From an uncultured Thiodictyon sp. (GTDB lineage: Bacteria; Pseudomonadota; Gammaproteobacteria; Chromatiales; Chromatiaceae), in the NCBI RefSeq assembly GCF_903946935.1, contig NZ_CAJAXH010000214.1:26413-90412 (forward strand): DNA of 64,000 nt. The letters run 5' to 3'. Positions 27,068 to 34,604 of the stretch are shown here, one piece after another (positions within the stretch are counted from its first letter, which is position 1; each line of letters opens with the position of its first letter). A program made the translations under genes and the position numbers. Below the pieces are notes generated by a model. The model was not told the origin of the DNA. It did no database searches and worked only from the letters and a program-made list of their open reading frames with translations.

Positions 27068-28483
27068 TTAGCCCGCGGCCAACCGCGCGCGGGCGCGGGC
27101 GATGGCGGCGCGCACCTGGGCCGGCGCCGTGCCCCCCAGGTGGTCGCGGGCGGCCACCGAGCCATCCAGGGTGAGAACGGCGAAGACATCGGGTTCGATG
27201 CGGTCCGAAAACCCGCGCAGTTCATCGATGGTCAGCAGTGCCAGGTCGCGCCCCTCCCGCACCCCCAGGGCCACCGCCTGACCGACGATCTCATGGGCGT
27301 CGCGAAAGGGGATGCCCTTGCGCACCAGATAGTCCGCCAGATCCGTGGCGGTGCTGAACCCCTGGGCGGCGGCGGCGCGCATCCGCTCCCGTCGGCAGGC
27401 GACGTGGCCCATCATGTCGGCATAGACCTTGAGACAGCCCTTCACATTGTCCACGGTGTCGAAGAGTGGCTCCTTATCCTCTTGATTGTCCTTGTTGTAG
27501 GCGAGCGGCTGACCCTTCATGAGGGTCAATAGCCCCATCAGATGGCCGAAGATCCGCCCGCTCTTGCCGCGCACCAACTCAGGCACGTCCGGATTTTTCT
27601 TCTGCGGCATGATGGACGAGCCGGTGCAGAAGCTATCCGACAGCTCCACGAAGGCGAACTGCGCGGACGACCAGAGGATCAGCTCCTCGGAGAAGCGCGA
27701 TAAATGCATCATCAGGATCGCCGCCGCGGCGCTAAACTCAATGGCAAAGTCGCGATCCGAAACGGCGTCCAAGGAGTTCTCCGCCGGGTGGTCGAAGCCC
27801 AGGAGTTGCGCGGTCAACTGACGGTCGATGGGGTAGGTGGTGCCGGCCAGGGCGGCGGCCCCCAGCGGCATGACGTTGACGCGGCCCCGGCAATCGGCCA
27901 GGCGCGCGCGGTCGCGCTCCAGCATCTCGAACCAGGCCATCATGTGATGACCGAAGGTAATCGGCTGGGCCACCTGGAGGTGCGTGAAACCGGGCATGAC
28001 CGTGTCCGCCTCGCGCTCCGCCAGGTCCAGCAGGGCGGCCTGGAAGCGAACGATCGCCTCGCGGATGGTGTCGATCTCATCGCGCAGCCACAGGCGCACG
28101 TCGGTGGCGACCTGGTCGTTACGCGAGCGCCCGGTATGCAGACGCTTGCCGGCCTCGCCGATGGCCGCCGTGAGGGCCGTCTCCACATTCATGTGGACGT
28201 CCTCCAGCGGGATGGACCAGATGAAGTCGCCGGCGTCGATGCGCTCACGCACCGCTGTGAGGCCGGCGACGATCTGGTCGGCCTCCGTCTGGCTCAAGAT
28301 GCCCTGACGGGCCAGCATGGTGGCGTGGGCGATGGAACCCTGGATGTCGTAGCGGTAGAGTCGACGGTCGAAATCTACCGAGGCGGTAAAGGCCTCGACG
28401 AAGGCGTCCGTCGGGGCGCTGAAGCGCCCGGCCCAGGGTTTCCCGGCGACGGCGGACGGGGTGTGACTTGGCTCGTGCATCAT
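27068..28483 (-). CDS. argH: Argininosuccinate lyase
   Basis: ArgH splits argininosuccinate into arginine and fumarate, the last step of arginine synthesis. This 471-residue copy shows the fumarase/aspartase-superfamily signature [12 protein letters not shown], the substrate-binding [20 protein letters not shown] and the [18 protein letters not shown] region with the catalytic His. Length is normal. Tandem ATGs make the start ambiguous by one codon. In pseudomonads argH is divergent from the fimS-algR genes; here it is divergent from an AlgR-like output domain. Confidence 0.96.
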   Translation of the reverse strand: MMHEPSHTPSAVAGKPWAGRFSAPTDAFVEAFTASVDFDRRLYRYDIQGSIAHATMLARQGILSQTEADQIVAGLTAVRERIDAGDFIWSIPLEDVHMNVETALTAAIGEAGKRLHTGRSRNDQVATDVRLWLRDEIDTIREAIVRFQAALLDLAEREADTVMPGFTHLQVAQPITFGHHMMAWFEMLERDRARLADCRGRVNVMPLGAAALAGTTYPIDRQLTAQLLGFDHPAENSLDAVSDRDFAIEFSAAAAILMMHLSRFSEELILWSSAQFAFVELSDSFCTGSSIMPQKKNPDVPELVRGKSGRIFGHLMGLLTLMKGQPLAYNKDNQEDKEPLFDTVDNVKGCLKVYADMMGHVACRRERMRAAAAQGFSTATDLADYLVRKGIPFRDAHEIVGQAVALGVREGRDLALLTIDELRGFSDRIEPDVFAVLTLDGSVAARDHLGGTAPAQVRAAIARARARLAAG

Positions 28484-28544
28484 GAGGTCTGACCGGTGAC
28501 AAATGGGTCATTCTACATGCGCCCCGTCCGCGTCGCACGGTCGG

Positions 28545-28575
28545 CCGCCAATAAACGCCAACGAACGCAAATAAA
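28545..28575 (-). repeat. 31-bp dispersed motif, argH-side copy
   Basis: Read on the minus strand, the sequence starts TTTATTTGCGTTCGTTGGCG and ends TTTATTGGCGG. A similar 31-mer lies at 34492-34522 upstream of ubiD. Both point toward the downstream gene, ending about 61 bases before argH and 82 bases before ubiD. Confidence 0.5.
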
Positions 28576-28610
28576 TTCAAGGGGTTCAACCCGCTGGTGG
28601 AGAACGCGGT

Positions 28611-29024
28611 ATGACAGCAGCAACGACGAGCCAGGTGGATGACAACGCCCGCGACGCGGCCGAGCCGGGGCGACGGCGCTCGCTCAGCGCGCGTTACCTG
28701 GGCGGACTGCGCCGCGTACCGATCGATGACATCATTTTTCTCCTGGCCGAGCACAAATATGTCACGGTGCGCCACACCGGGGGCGAGCTCCTGGTGGACG
28801 AATCGCTGAAGGCCCTGGAGCAGGAGTTCGCCGACTGCTTCCTGCGCATCCACCGCAACGCACTGGTGGCGCGTTCGCGGCTGTTGGCCGTGGAGAAGGG
28901 CGCGGCCGGCGGCCTCGCGGTGCGGCTGCGCGACTGCCCGCAGCGACTGCCGGTGAGCCGTCGACACCTCGCCGAGTTGCGCCGGTGGCTGAGTAGCAGC
29001 GCGCGCCCGCGTGCCGCAGAGTAA
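28611..29024 (+). CDS. LytTR DNA-binding protein, AlgR-like output domain without receiver
   Basis: This 137-residue protein is almost entirely a LytTR DNA-binding domain. The sequence LSARYLGGLRRVPIDDIIF, then AEHKYVTVRHTGGELLVDES, LKALEQEF, FLRIHRNALVARSRLLAVE and PVSRRHLAELRRWL follows the C-terminal half of Pseudomonas AlgR closely. It begins where the AlgR inter-domain linker begins; the receiver domain is absent and no remnant is visible upstream. In pseudomonads algR and its sensor gene are divergent from argH, as here, so this looks like the same locus after loss of the receiver and sensor. DNA binding is likely; how it is controlled is unknown. Confidence 0.85.
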   Translation: MTAATTSQVDDNARDAAEPGRRRSLSARYLGGLRRVPIDDIIFLLAEHKYVTVRHTGGELLVDESLKALEQEFADCFLRIHRNALVARSRLLAVEKGAAGGLAVRLRDCPQRLPVSRRHLAELRRWLSSSARPRAAE

Positions 29025-29159
29025 AAATCGCAACGCCGCCTGACGCTAAAGTGGACCCCATGCGTTGGTCCTCAGCGATGGGTACAATCGCACCCATCGC
29101 GCAGGCGCTAGACCTGCCCCACTGCCGCCCGGCGTCGCCGGGCCGATTTAGAGGTGACC

Positions 29160-30287
29160 ATGCCCGGCTTGCTCCCCGCCGTCGATCCCGACGGCCTGCT
29201 CGAATATTCGGTGGTCTTCACCGACCGCTCGCTCAACCACATGTCCCAGTCCTTCCAAGGCGTGATGCGCGACCTCTCCGCCATGCTCAAGGAGGTGTAC
29301 CACGCCCACGCCGTGGCGATCGTGCCCGGCGGCGGCACCTACGGCATGGAGGCCGTCGCACGCCAGTTCGCCACCGGCAAGAAGGCGCTGGTGATCCGCA
29401 ACGGCTGGTTCAGCTACCGCTGGACTCAGATCTTCGACATGGGCTCGATCCCGGCCGAGTCCGTGGTGCTCAAGGCGCGACCGGTGGACGCGGGACCGCA
29501 GGCGGCCTTTGCGCCGGCGCCGATCGAGGAGGTGGTGGCCGCGATTGCCCAGCACCGGCCGGACATCGTGTTCGCGCCCCATGTCGAGACCTCGGCCGGC
29601 ATCATCCTGCCCGACGACTATCTGCGCGCGGTAGCCGAGGCGGTACACGCCGTCGGGGGGCTCTTCGTGCTCGACTGCGTCGCCTCGGGCGCCATCTGGG
29701 TGGACATGCAGGCGATCGGCGTGGACATCCTGATCAGCGCACCGCAGAAGGGTTGGACCAGTTCGCCCTGCGCCGCGCTGGTGATGCTGAGCCCCTTGGC
29801 GCGCGAGCGCATCGACGCCACCACCAGCACCAGCTTCGCCTGCGATCTCAAGAAGTGGCTACAGATCATGGCCGCCTACGAGGGTGGCGGTCACGCCTAC
29901 CACGCCACCATGCCCACCGACTCACTGGCGCAACTGCGCGACGTGATGAAGGAGACCGCGGCCTATGGGTTTGAGAAGGTGCGGGCGGAACAGTGGGAAC
30001 TCGGCACCCGGGTGCGTGCGCTGCTCGCATCCCGCGGCATCCGCAGCGTGGCGGCCGAGGGCTTCCAGGCGCCGGGCGTGGTGGTGAGCTATACCAGCGA
30101 CGACGGGCTCAACAGCGGCGCCAAGTTTGCCGCCGTTGGCGTGCAGAGCGCGGCCGGCGTGCCGTTGCAATGCGACGAGCCGGCGGGGTTCAAGACCTTC
30201 CGTGTCGGCCTCTTCGGGCTCGACAAGCTGCACAATGTCGAGCGCACGGTGGCGAACCTGGAGCGGGCGCTGGATCAAGTGCTCTGA
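29160..30287 (+). CDS. Class V aminotransferase (alanine-glyoxylate/serine-pyruvate type)
   Basis: This 375-residue PLP enzyme belongs to the class V aminotransferases related to alanine-glyoxylate and serine-pyruvate aminotransferases. The Schiff-base lysine is in LISAPQKGWTSSP. Other motifs are AIVPGGGTYGMEA near the N-terminus, HVETSAGIILP, FVLDCVASGAIWVDM and KTFRVGLFGLDKLHN near the end. The ATG at 29160 is placed five bases after a GAGG site, so the GTG two codons upstream is not preferred. The last 9 codons and 3' flank are tandemly duplicated. The exact substrate is not determined. Confidence 0.85.
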   Translation: MPGLLPAVDPDGLLEYSVVFTDRSLNHMSQSFQGVMRDLSAMLKEVYHAHAVAIVPGGGTYGMEAVARQFATGKKALVIRNGWFSYRWTQIFDMGSIPAESVVLKARPVDAGPQAAFAPAPIEEVVAAIAQHRPDIVFAPHVETSAGIILPDDYLRAVAEAVHAVGGLFVLDCVASGAIWVDMQAIGVDILISAPQKGWTSSPCAALVMLSPLARERIDATTSTSFACDLKKWLQIMAAYEGGGHAYHATMPTDSLAQLRDVMKETAAYGFEKVRAEQWELGTRVRALLASRGIRSVAAEGFQAPGVVVSYTSDDGLNSGAKFAAVGVQSAAGVPLQCDEPAGFKTFRVGLFGLDKLHNVERTVANLERALDQVL

Positions 30288-30361
30288 GGCACCGGGTCAT
30301 TCCGCTTAGTGGAGCGGGCGCTGGATCAAGTGCTCTGAGGCACCGGGTCATTCCGCTTAGT
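30260..30361. repeat. Perfect 51-bp tandem duplication at the aminotransferase 3' end
   Basis: The 51-bp unit starts GGAGCGGGCGCTGGATCAAG and ends TCATTCCGCTTAGT; two identical copies abut (30260-30310, 30311-30361). The first contains the last codons and stop of the aminotransferase. The second is a non-coding copy abutting a 53-bp palindrome. Confidence 0.95.
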
Positions 30362-30412
30362 CGCGGCCTGGGGGCCGCTCCTACGGCGTAGGAGCGGCCC
30401 CCAGGCCGCGAC
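30360..30412. repeat. 53-bp palindrome (copy 2)
   Basis: It is identical over 53 bases to 23773-23825, with 24-bp arms beginning GTCGCGGCCTGGGGGCCGCT. It may act as a transcription stop downstream of the aminotransferase, though no T-run follows. Confidence 0.85.
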
Positions 30413-30475
30413 CGGTCGCCACAGGAGTGCCCGGCATTTTGATCACGGTTGGAACGCGAAGAGGGGCAAAACGCC

Positions 30476-30712
30476 ATGCAGAAACCGTTGTTCGTCCATG
30501 CTGACTGGGATGAAGAGGCTGGCGTCTGGGTCGCCGACAGCGTCGAGGTCCCCGGCCTGACCACTGAGGCCGCAACCGTCGAAGACCTGGTCGCCAAGCT
30601 CAAGGTCATGATTCCCGAACTGTTGACCGCCAACGGCACGCCGATTCAGGAGGCGGTCCCCTTCGAACTCCTGATCCGGCGCTTCGACACCGCTTACCGT
30701 GCCGCGGCCTGA
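30476..30712 (+). CDS. HicB-like antitoxin (DUF1902)
   Basis: This 78-residue protein belongs to the DUF1902/HicB group of partial RNase-H-like antitoxins. Family features are VHADWDEEAGVWVADSVEVP and the TTEAATVEDLVAKLKVMIPE helix. A GAGGGG ribosome site lies before the ATG at 30476. Its stop overlaps the start of the HicA-like gene (TGATG at 30710-30714), the usual coupled arrangement, although classical hicAB has the toxin first. It lacks the C-terminal DNA-binding extension seen in some HicB proteins. Confidence 0.82.
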   Translation: MQKPLFVHADWDEEAGVWVADSVEVPGLTTEAATVEDLVAKLKVMIPELLTANGTPIQEAVPFELLIRRFDTAYRAAA

Positions 30713-30909
30713 TGGGCAGCAGCCTCACCCCTGAGTTGAAGCGGCTGCTGACACAGGCCGGCTGCGCCTTTGAACGACACGGCAAGGGCGACCACGACAT
30801 CTGGTACAGCCCGCTCACCGCGCGCCGCTTCACGGTCGACCATAAGATCGTGTCCCGTCACACGGCCAACGGCGTACTGCGGCAGGCGGGTTTACCCAAG
30901 GCGTTCTGA
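30712..30909 (+). CDS. HicA-like mRNA interferase toxin
   Basis: This 65-residue protein is a HicA-fold dsRNA-binding-like toxin. The catalytic-type His lies in ERHGKGDHDIWYSP, followed by RRFTVDHKIVSRHTANGVLR, both HicA landmarks. It overlaps the upstream DUF1902 gene by one base. HicA toxins cleave mRNA during translation. The antitoxin-first order is the reverse of classical hicAB but common for DUF1902 pairs. Confidence 0.82.
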   Translation: MGSSLTPELKRLLTQAGCAFERHGKGDHDIWYSPLTARRFTVDHKIVSRHTANGVLRQAGLPKAF

Positions 30910-31009
30910 TCCGGCCAGCCGCATCCATGCATACTGCCCGGCGCCCGCCATGGTGGATGCGCTGCCCTTACCCACCCTACGGCTTTGATTGTGTGATGGA
31001 GTCCTTGCC

Positions 31010-32537
31010 ATGCCCCGCTACCTGCTCGCCGCGCTGCTGCTGGCCGCCCTGCCCTGCCTGGCCCAGGAAACCGGCTTCTCCCGCGAGGAGATCCGCACCA
31101 TGCACGACTTCGGGGTGCGGATGGCCCTGGAGGGCGAGCGCAGCCCCTATGTCATCCCCGCCGACCTCGACCCGGGGCGGCTGGTGCAGGCCGAGACCGT
31201 CAGCTTCCACGGGCTCGACCTGCAACGCCTGCCGCCCTGGCTCGGGCGCTTCACCCGGCTGCGGCACCTGGATCTGTCCGGCACCCAGGTCAAGGCGGGC
31301 CAACTCGCCCCCCTGCGGGGGATGAGCGTATTGGAGCACCTGGACCTGACCGGCGTCCCGCTGTTCGCCGCCGGGGGCGGCGCGGCGGACATGGACCCAC
31401 TCTGGGGCGCGCTGCGCAATCTGCGCATCCTCAAGCTCGGGGGCACCAAGGGTACGGCGGGCGCCTACGGCACATTGGGGCAACTGACCAACCTGACCCA
31501 CCTCGACCTCTCCGGCAATGGCCTGTCCGACCTGGCCCCGCTGGGTTTGGCCTCGCTCCAGTCGCTGCGCACACTAAACCTGAGCGGCAGCGCGCTGGGC
31601 CGACTCGACCCCGGTCTGTTGCCGCCCAATCTGAGCGAACTGGATCTGGGCAATAGCCGACTCACGGCCTTCACCTGGCGCGACGGGCTCGATTTTCCGC
31701 AACTGGCTCAGTTGAAGCTCGGCGGCAATCCGGGCCTGACGATCGATCCGGGCTGGGGGGATGTCTTTCTCATGCAGCGGCTGGTGGCGCTGGAGGTGGA
31801 TAGCACGGTGGCGGTTCCCAAGGGCTGGCGGGAGAAACTGATCCGCCCCCAACTCGACGCCTTCAAGCAGGCGCAGCCCGGGCGCATGGCCGCGATCAAG
31901 GCCGGCTGCTTTGCGATGGGTGAGAAGGGCCAGACGCACCAGGTCTGTGTGGACGCCTTCAAGATCGGCCGCCATGAGGTGACCTTTGCCGATTACGACC
32001 TGTTCTGCGATGCCACCGGCCGGGCCAAGCCGGCGGACGCGGGCTGGGGCCGCGACCAGCGGCCGGCGATCAATATCGATTGGCAGGATGCCACCGCCTA
32101 TGCAGACTGGGTCAGCCAAGTCACCGGCGGGCGCTACCGGTTGCCGACCGAGGCCGAGTGGGAATATGCCGCCCGCGCCGGGACCGGTACCGACTATTGG
32201 TGGGGCGATGCGATCGGCCAAAACCGGGCCAACTGCGATGGCTGCGGGAGTCGATGGGACAACAAACAGACCGCCCCGGTCGGGAGCTTTCCGGCCAATC
32301 CCTGGGGGCTGCATGATACGGTCGGCAATGTCTGGGAATGGACCTGCTCGGCCTATGATGCGACCTATGGTGGTGGGGAGAAGACATGCGCACGCAAGAA
32401 TGATGCCGCTGCCCGGGTGTTGCGTGGCGGCTCCTGGCTCTCCTACGCGAGGCGCGCCCGCGCGCCGGTACCGTTTCGGGTACGGCGCCGGCTACCGCTT
32501 CCTCAACCTCGGCGTGCGGCTCGTCCAGGACTATTGA
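31010..32537 (+). pseudogene. LRR plus SUMF1 (formylglycine-generating-enzyme-like) exported protein, frameshifted near the end
   Basis: The gene encodes a signal peptide (MPRYLLAALLLAALPCLAQ), a leucine-rich repeat region of about residues 60-260 (LRHLDLSGTQV, LTHLDLSGNGLS, LRTLNLSGSALG) and a SUMF1/FGE-sulfatase-type domain (CVDAFKIGRHEVTFADYDLF, RLPTEAEWEYAARAG, WGLHDTVGNVWEWT, VLRGGSW). Just after VLRGGSWLSY the frame shifts at a GC-repeat (about 32452-32466). The correct SUMF1 ending, YRFGYGAGYRFLNLGVRLVQ, is in a different frame and stops at 32537. As it stands, translation reads on through the three-hairpin repeat to 32683. The shift could be a true mutation or a sequencing error. The start was set at 31010, at the signal peptide. 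SUMF1-like proteins of this sort are rarely enzymatic; function is unknown. Confidence 0.8.
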
Positions 32538-32569
32538 CCTTTACACTTTATGACTTTTTCCCTTTTTCT

Positions 32570-32675
32570 CTCGTTCCCACGCTCCAGCGTGGGAATGCCG
32601 CGCGGGCGCTCCGCGTCCGGTCTGGCCGCTGGACGCGGAGCGCCCGCACTTGCTCCCACGCAGGAGCGTGGGAGC
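32570..32675. repeat. Three-hairpin repeat, copy B (inverted relative to copy A)
   Basis: It contains the same three inverted repeats as 8695-8800 in reversed order, beginning CTCGTTCCCACGCTCCAGCG. It lies just downstream of the LRR-SUMF1 gene and is translated by that gene's shifted frame. Confidence 0.85.
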
Positions 32676-32767
32676 CAGAGTAACGGGGTACAATCAACGG
32701 GTCCGGGCGGTTCGCCGCCGCCCGGCTCAGTCCCAGCATCCATCTCTGCCGATTGGGGTCGCTCGCC

Positions 32768-33394
32768 ATGGTCAGCCGCATCGCCGCCTCTTCCGCCCGG
32801 GTCGATCAGGACCGCCGCCGTCTGTTGCAAGCGCTCGGCGCCACCCCGGCACTGTTCCTGCCGGCCGGTCTGGTTGAGGCCAGTGCCATGGACGTGACCC
32901 GCCTGCACCCCACCCGCTTCGTCGGCGGTCTGATCCTGGATTTTGCCGCGGCGGTGCTGGTGAACCTGGCGTCCGGCTATGTCGCCGACCAGTTGCGCGC
33001 CGGTTCGGTCGCGGCCGGCCGCGTGACCCTTGCCACCGCCGTGCCCCAGAACGAGGGCGGGGCCGGGGCCTTCGACCATGTGGGTTACAAGGTGTCGGTG
33101 GTGCGCCTGGGTGTGGTCGACTACCAGGCCAATCAGCGTCGGCTGCTGGCCCTGCTGCTCAAGGAGCCGGGCCAGGAGGCGCGCTTCGCCGCCCTGCGTG
33201 ACTATCTGCGCGACGAGCGCATCCGCGTCAAGCTAGCGGACGGCGACTACTCCCAGTTGCTCGGCGCCGACCTGACCCCGGACGACCTGTTTACGCTCGA
33301 CTATCTGGACGTCCCCGCCGAGCGGCTCCCCGCGCACTACCGCAACCTGATCCAGGCGAGCGGCGCGCGGGTGTTCGATACCTGGTACGGCTGA
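32768..33394 (+). CDS. Hypothetical protein, possibly Tat-exported
   Basis: I do not recognise this 208-residue protein. It begins MVSRIAASSARVDQDRRRLL followed by QALGATPALFLPAGLVEASA, which resembles a twin-arginine signal, though the n-region is long. The rest has alternating helices and no membrane segment beyond one moderately hydrophobic stretch (FVGGLILDFAAAVLVNLASG). The ATG at 32768 begins at the plausible signal; upstream codons look random. It lies between a three-hairpin repeat and a 48-bp hairpin, so it is probably monocistronic. Confidence 0.6.
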   Translation: MVSRIAASSARVDQDRRRLLQALGATPALFLPAGLVEASAMDVTRLHPTRFVGGLILDFAAAVLVNLASGYVADQLRAGSVAAGRVTLATAVPQNEGGAGAFDHVGYKVSVVRLGVVDYQANQRRLLALLLKEPGQEARFAALRDYLRDERIRVKLADGDYSQLLGADLTPDDLFTLDYLDVPAERLPAHYRNLIQASGARVFDTWYG

Positions 33395-33421
33395 CCGTGG
33401 CGATGCGCCGCCGCGACAACT

Positions 33422-33469
33422 GGAGGTCGAGGCTTCAGCCGGTGGAGTCCGGCTGAAGCCTCGACCTCC
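33422..33469. repeat. Hairpin with 21-bp perfect arms
   Basis: GGAGGTCGAGGCTTCAGCCG plus G pairs with its exact complement across TGGAGT. The inner part (GGCTTCAGCC) is shared with the REP hairpin at 25714-25767. It lies between two convergent genes. Confidence 0.8.
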
Positions 33470-33494
33470 GGCAGCGTCTTGGGCGGGCGAAACC

Positions 33495-33947
33495 TCATCG
33501 CGGCCCCCGATCCGCCTCCCATCCCTTGCAGGCAAGCGCGATATAGCGCGGCACCGGTCGAGCGCCGGTGCCGTAGGCGCTCACCGTGCGGGGTGTCAGG
33601 CCCAGGGCGGCGGCGGCCTGGGCGAGCGACAGGCCATGACGCGCGCGCCACTGCACAAAGGTGCGGGTGTTTTCGTCCGGGGCCTGTTGCGCCTGTACGT
33701 CCAGCCAGAGGGTGTCGGCACCGATCTGGATGTCCAGCGCCGGCCAGGTGACGGCCCAGCCCTCGCCGGGGATCACCCTGGCCCCGGCAAAGGCGGATGC
33801 CTCGCGCAGCGGGGCGAGGCCCGGGGAGGCGTCGAGCAGCGGCGTGAAATCGAGCGTGTAGGTCCGTCCGTCAACGAATGTCAGGCGCAGCCGGTGCCCG
33901 GTAAGGGCTTCCGCGCCGCTCAGGCGGGGGCGTTTCATGAGTGCCAT
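33495..33947 (-). CDS. DUF2442 domain protein with C-terminal helix-turn-helix
   Basis: This protein of about 150 residues has an N-terminal DUF2442 domain (LTGHRLRLTFVDGRTYTLDF, PLLDASPGLAPLREASAF, GWAVTWPALDIQIGADTLW) and a C-terminal HTH (WRARHGLSLAQAAAALGLTP, RTVSAYGTGARPVPRYIALA). DUF2442 commonly pairs with DUF4160, as here, and the pair is suspected to form toxin-antitoxin-like or regulatory modules. The start was set at 33947, about 10 bases after a GGAGG site; ATGs at 33956 and 33938 are alternatives. It overlaps the DUF4160 gene. The HTH suggests autoregulation. Confidence 0.8.
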   Translation of the reverse strand: MALMKRPRLSGAEALTGHRLRLTFVDGRTYTLDFTPLLDASPGLAPLREASAFAGARVIPGEGWAVTWPALDIQIGADTLWLDVQAQQAPDENTRTFVQWRARHGLSLAQAAAALGLTPRTVSAYGTGARPVPRYIALACKGWEADRGPR

Positions 33948-34162
33948 CGGTGCCATTCCTCCATCAATTCGTCGCGATGCGCGGTAACCCAGGCCAACAC
34001 GTCGGCTTGCAGTCCGCGGGGCCAGACGCCATCCGAGTCCAGGGTCGCAAGATCGATGATCACATCGACGCTGCCACCAACCAGGTGGACGTGTGCCGGC
34101 GCGTGGTCACGCTCGCGCAATTCCAAGCGGTACTTGCCGCGAAAGCGGTGTTTGCTGGTCAT
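33935..34162 (-). CDS. DUF4160 domain protein
   Basis: This 75-residue protein matches DUF4160: FRGKYRLELRERDHAPAHVH, then LVGGSVDVIIDLATLD, and a C-terminal WVTAHRDELMEEWHRWHS. DUF4160 proteins are small, usually adjacent to DUF2442 genes, and of unknown function. It overlaps the DUF2442-HTH gene by a few bases and precedes it. A promoter should lie near 34165-34200. Confidence 0.8.
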   Translation of the reverse strand: MTSKHRFRGKYRLELRERDHAPAHVHLVGGSVDVIIDLATLDSDGVWPRGLQADVLAWVTAHRDELMEEWHRWHS

Positions 34163-34240
34163 GCGTCGATGGTATAGAAATTATTTCTAGCGCGCAACAG
34201 CGTGTAACCAGCGTTCCCGGCTCAGAGGGCCGGTACAGGT

Positions 34241-34441
34241 GTGACACCGCTAGAGAGATTGTGAAAGTATTCGATACGTGTTGTCGTCGTAGCCTGGATG
34301 GTGTGCAGCGGAATCCAGGTCTCGGCCGCAACCAACTGATTCATAGTGTATCTGCGAGGCCGCCCCCGGATTCCGCTGCGCTCCATCCGGGCTACATCGG
34401 GCACGCTCCGAATACTTTCACAGTCTCTGGAGCAGTGTCAC
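34241..34441. mobile_element. MITE-like element with two arms of about 78 bp
   Basis: The left arm (34241-34319) and right arm (34365-34441) are imperfect inverted copies. Both start GTGACAC, share TGTGAAAGTATTCG, and end in the AGCGGAATCC[AG]GG motif. The loop is about 45 bases. The inner part is the REP-like GGATTCCGCTGCGCTCCATC motif found also at 17458. There is no coding capacity; it looks like a folded MITE. Confidence 0.7.
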
Positions 34442-34491
34442 GAGGGGAAGCCTCCCCTTCCGCCGGGCGGGCGGCGCCCAAAACAGGATGT

Positions 34492-34522
34492 TTTATTTGC
34501 GTTTATTGGCGTTCATTTGCGG
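34492..34522 (+). repeat. 31-bp dispersed motif, ubiD-side copy
   Basis: It starts TTTATTTGCGTTTATTGGCG and ends TTCATTTGCGG. About 26 of 31 positions match the copy at 28545-28575 read on the minus strand. Confidence 0.5.
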
Positions 34523-34604
34523 ACACCCAATCTTCTCAGGTTGAGTAACCCCCGCCGATCCCCGATCATGCCGACCCAACCCGCAGATCTTGAGCAGTGC
34601 GCAC

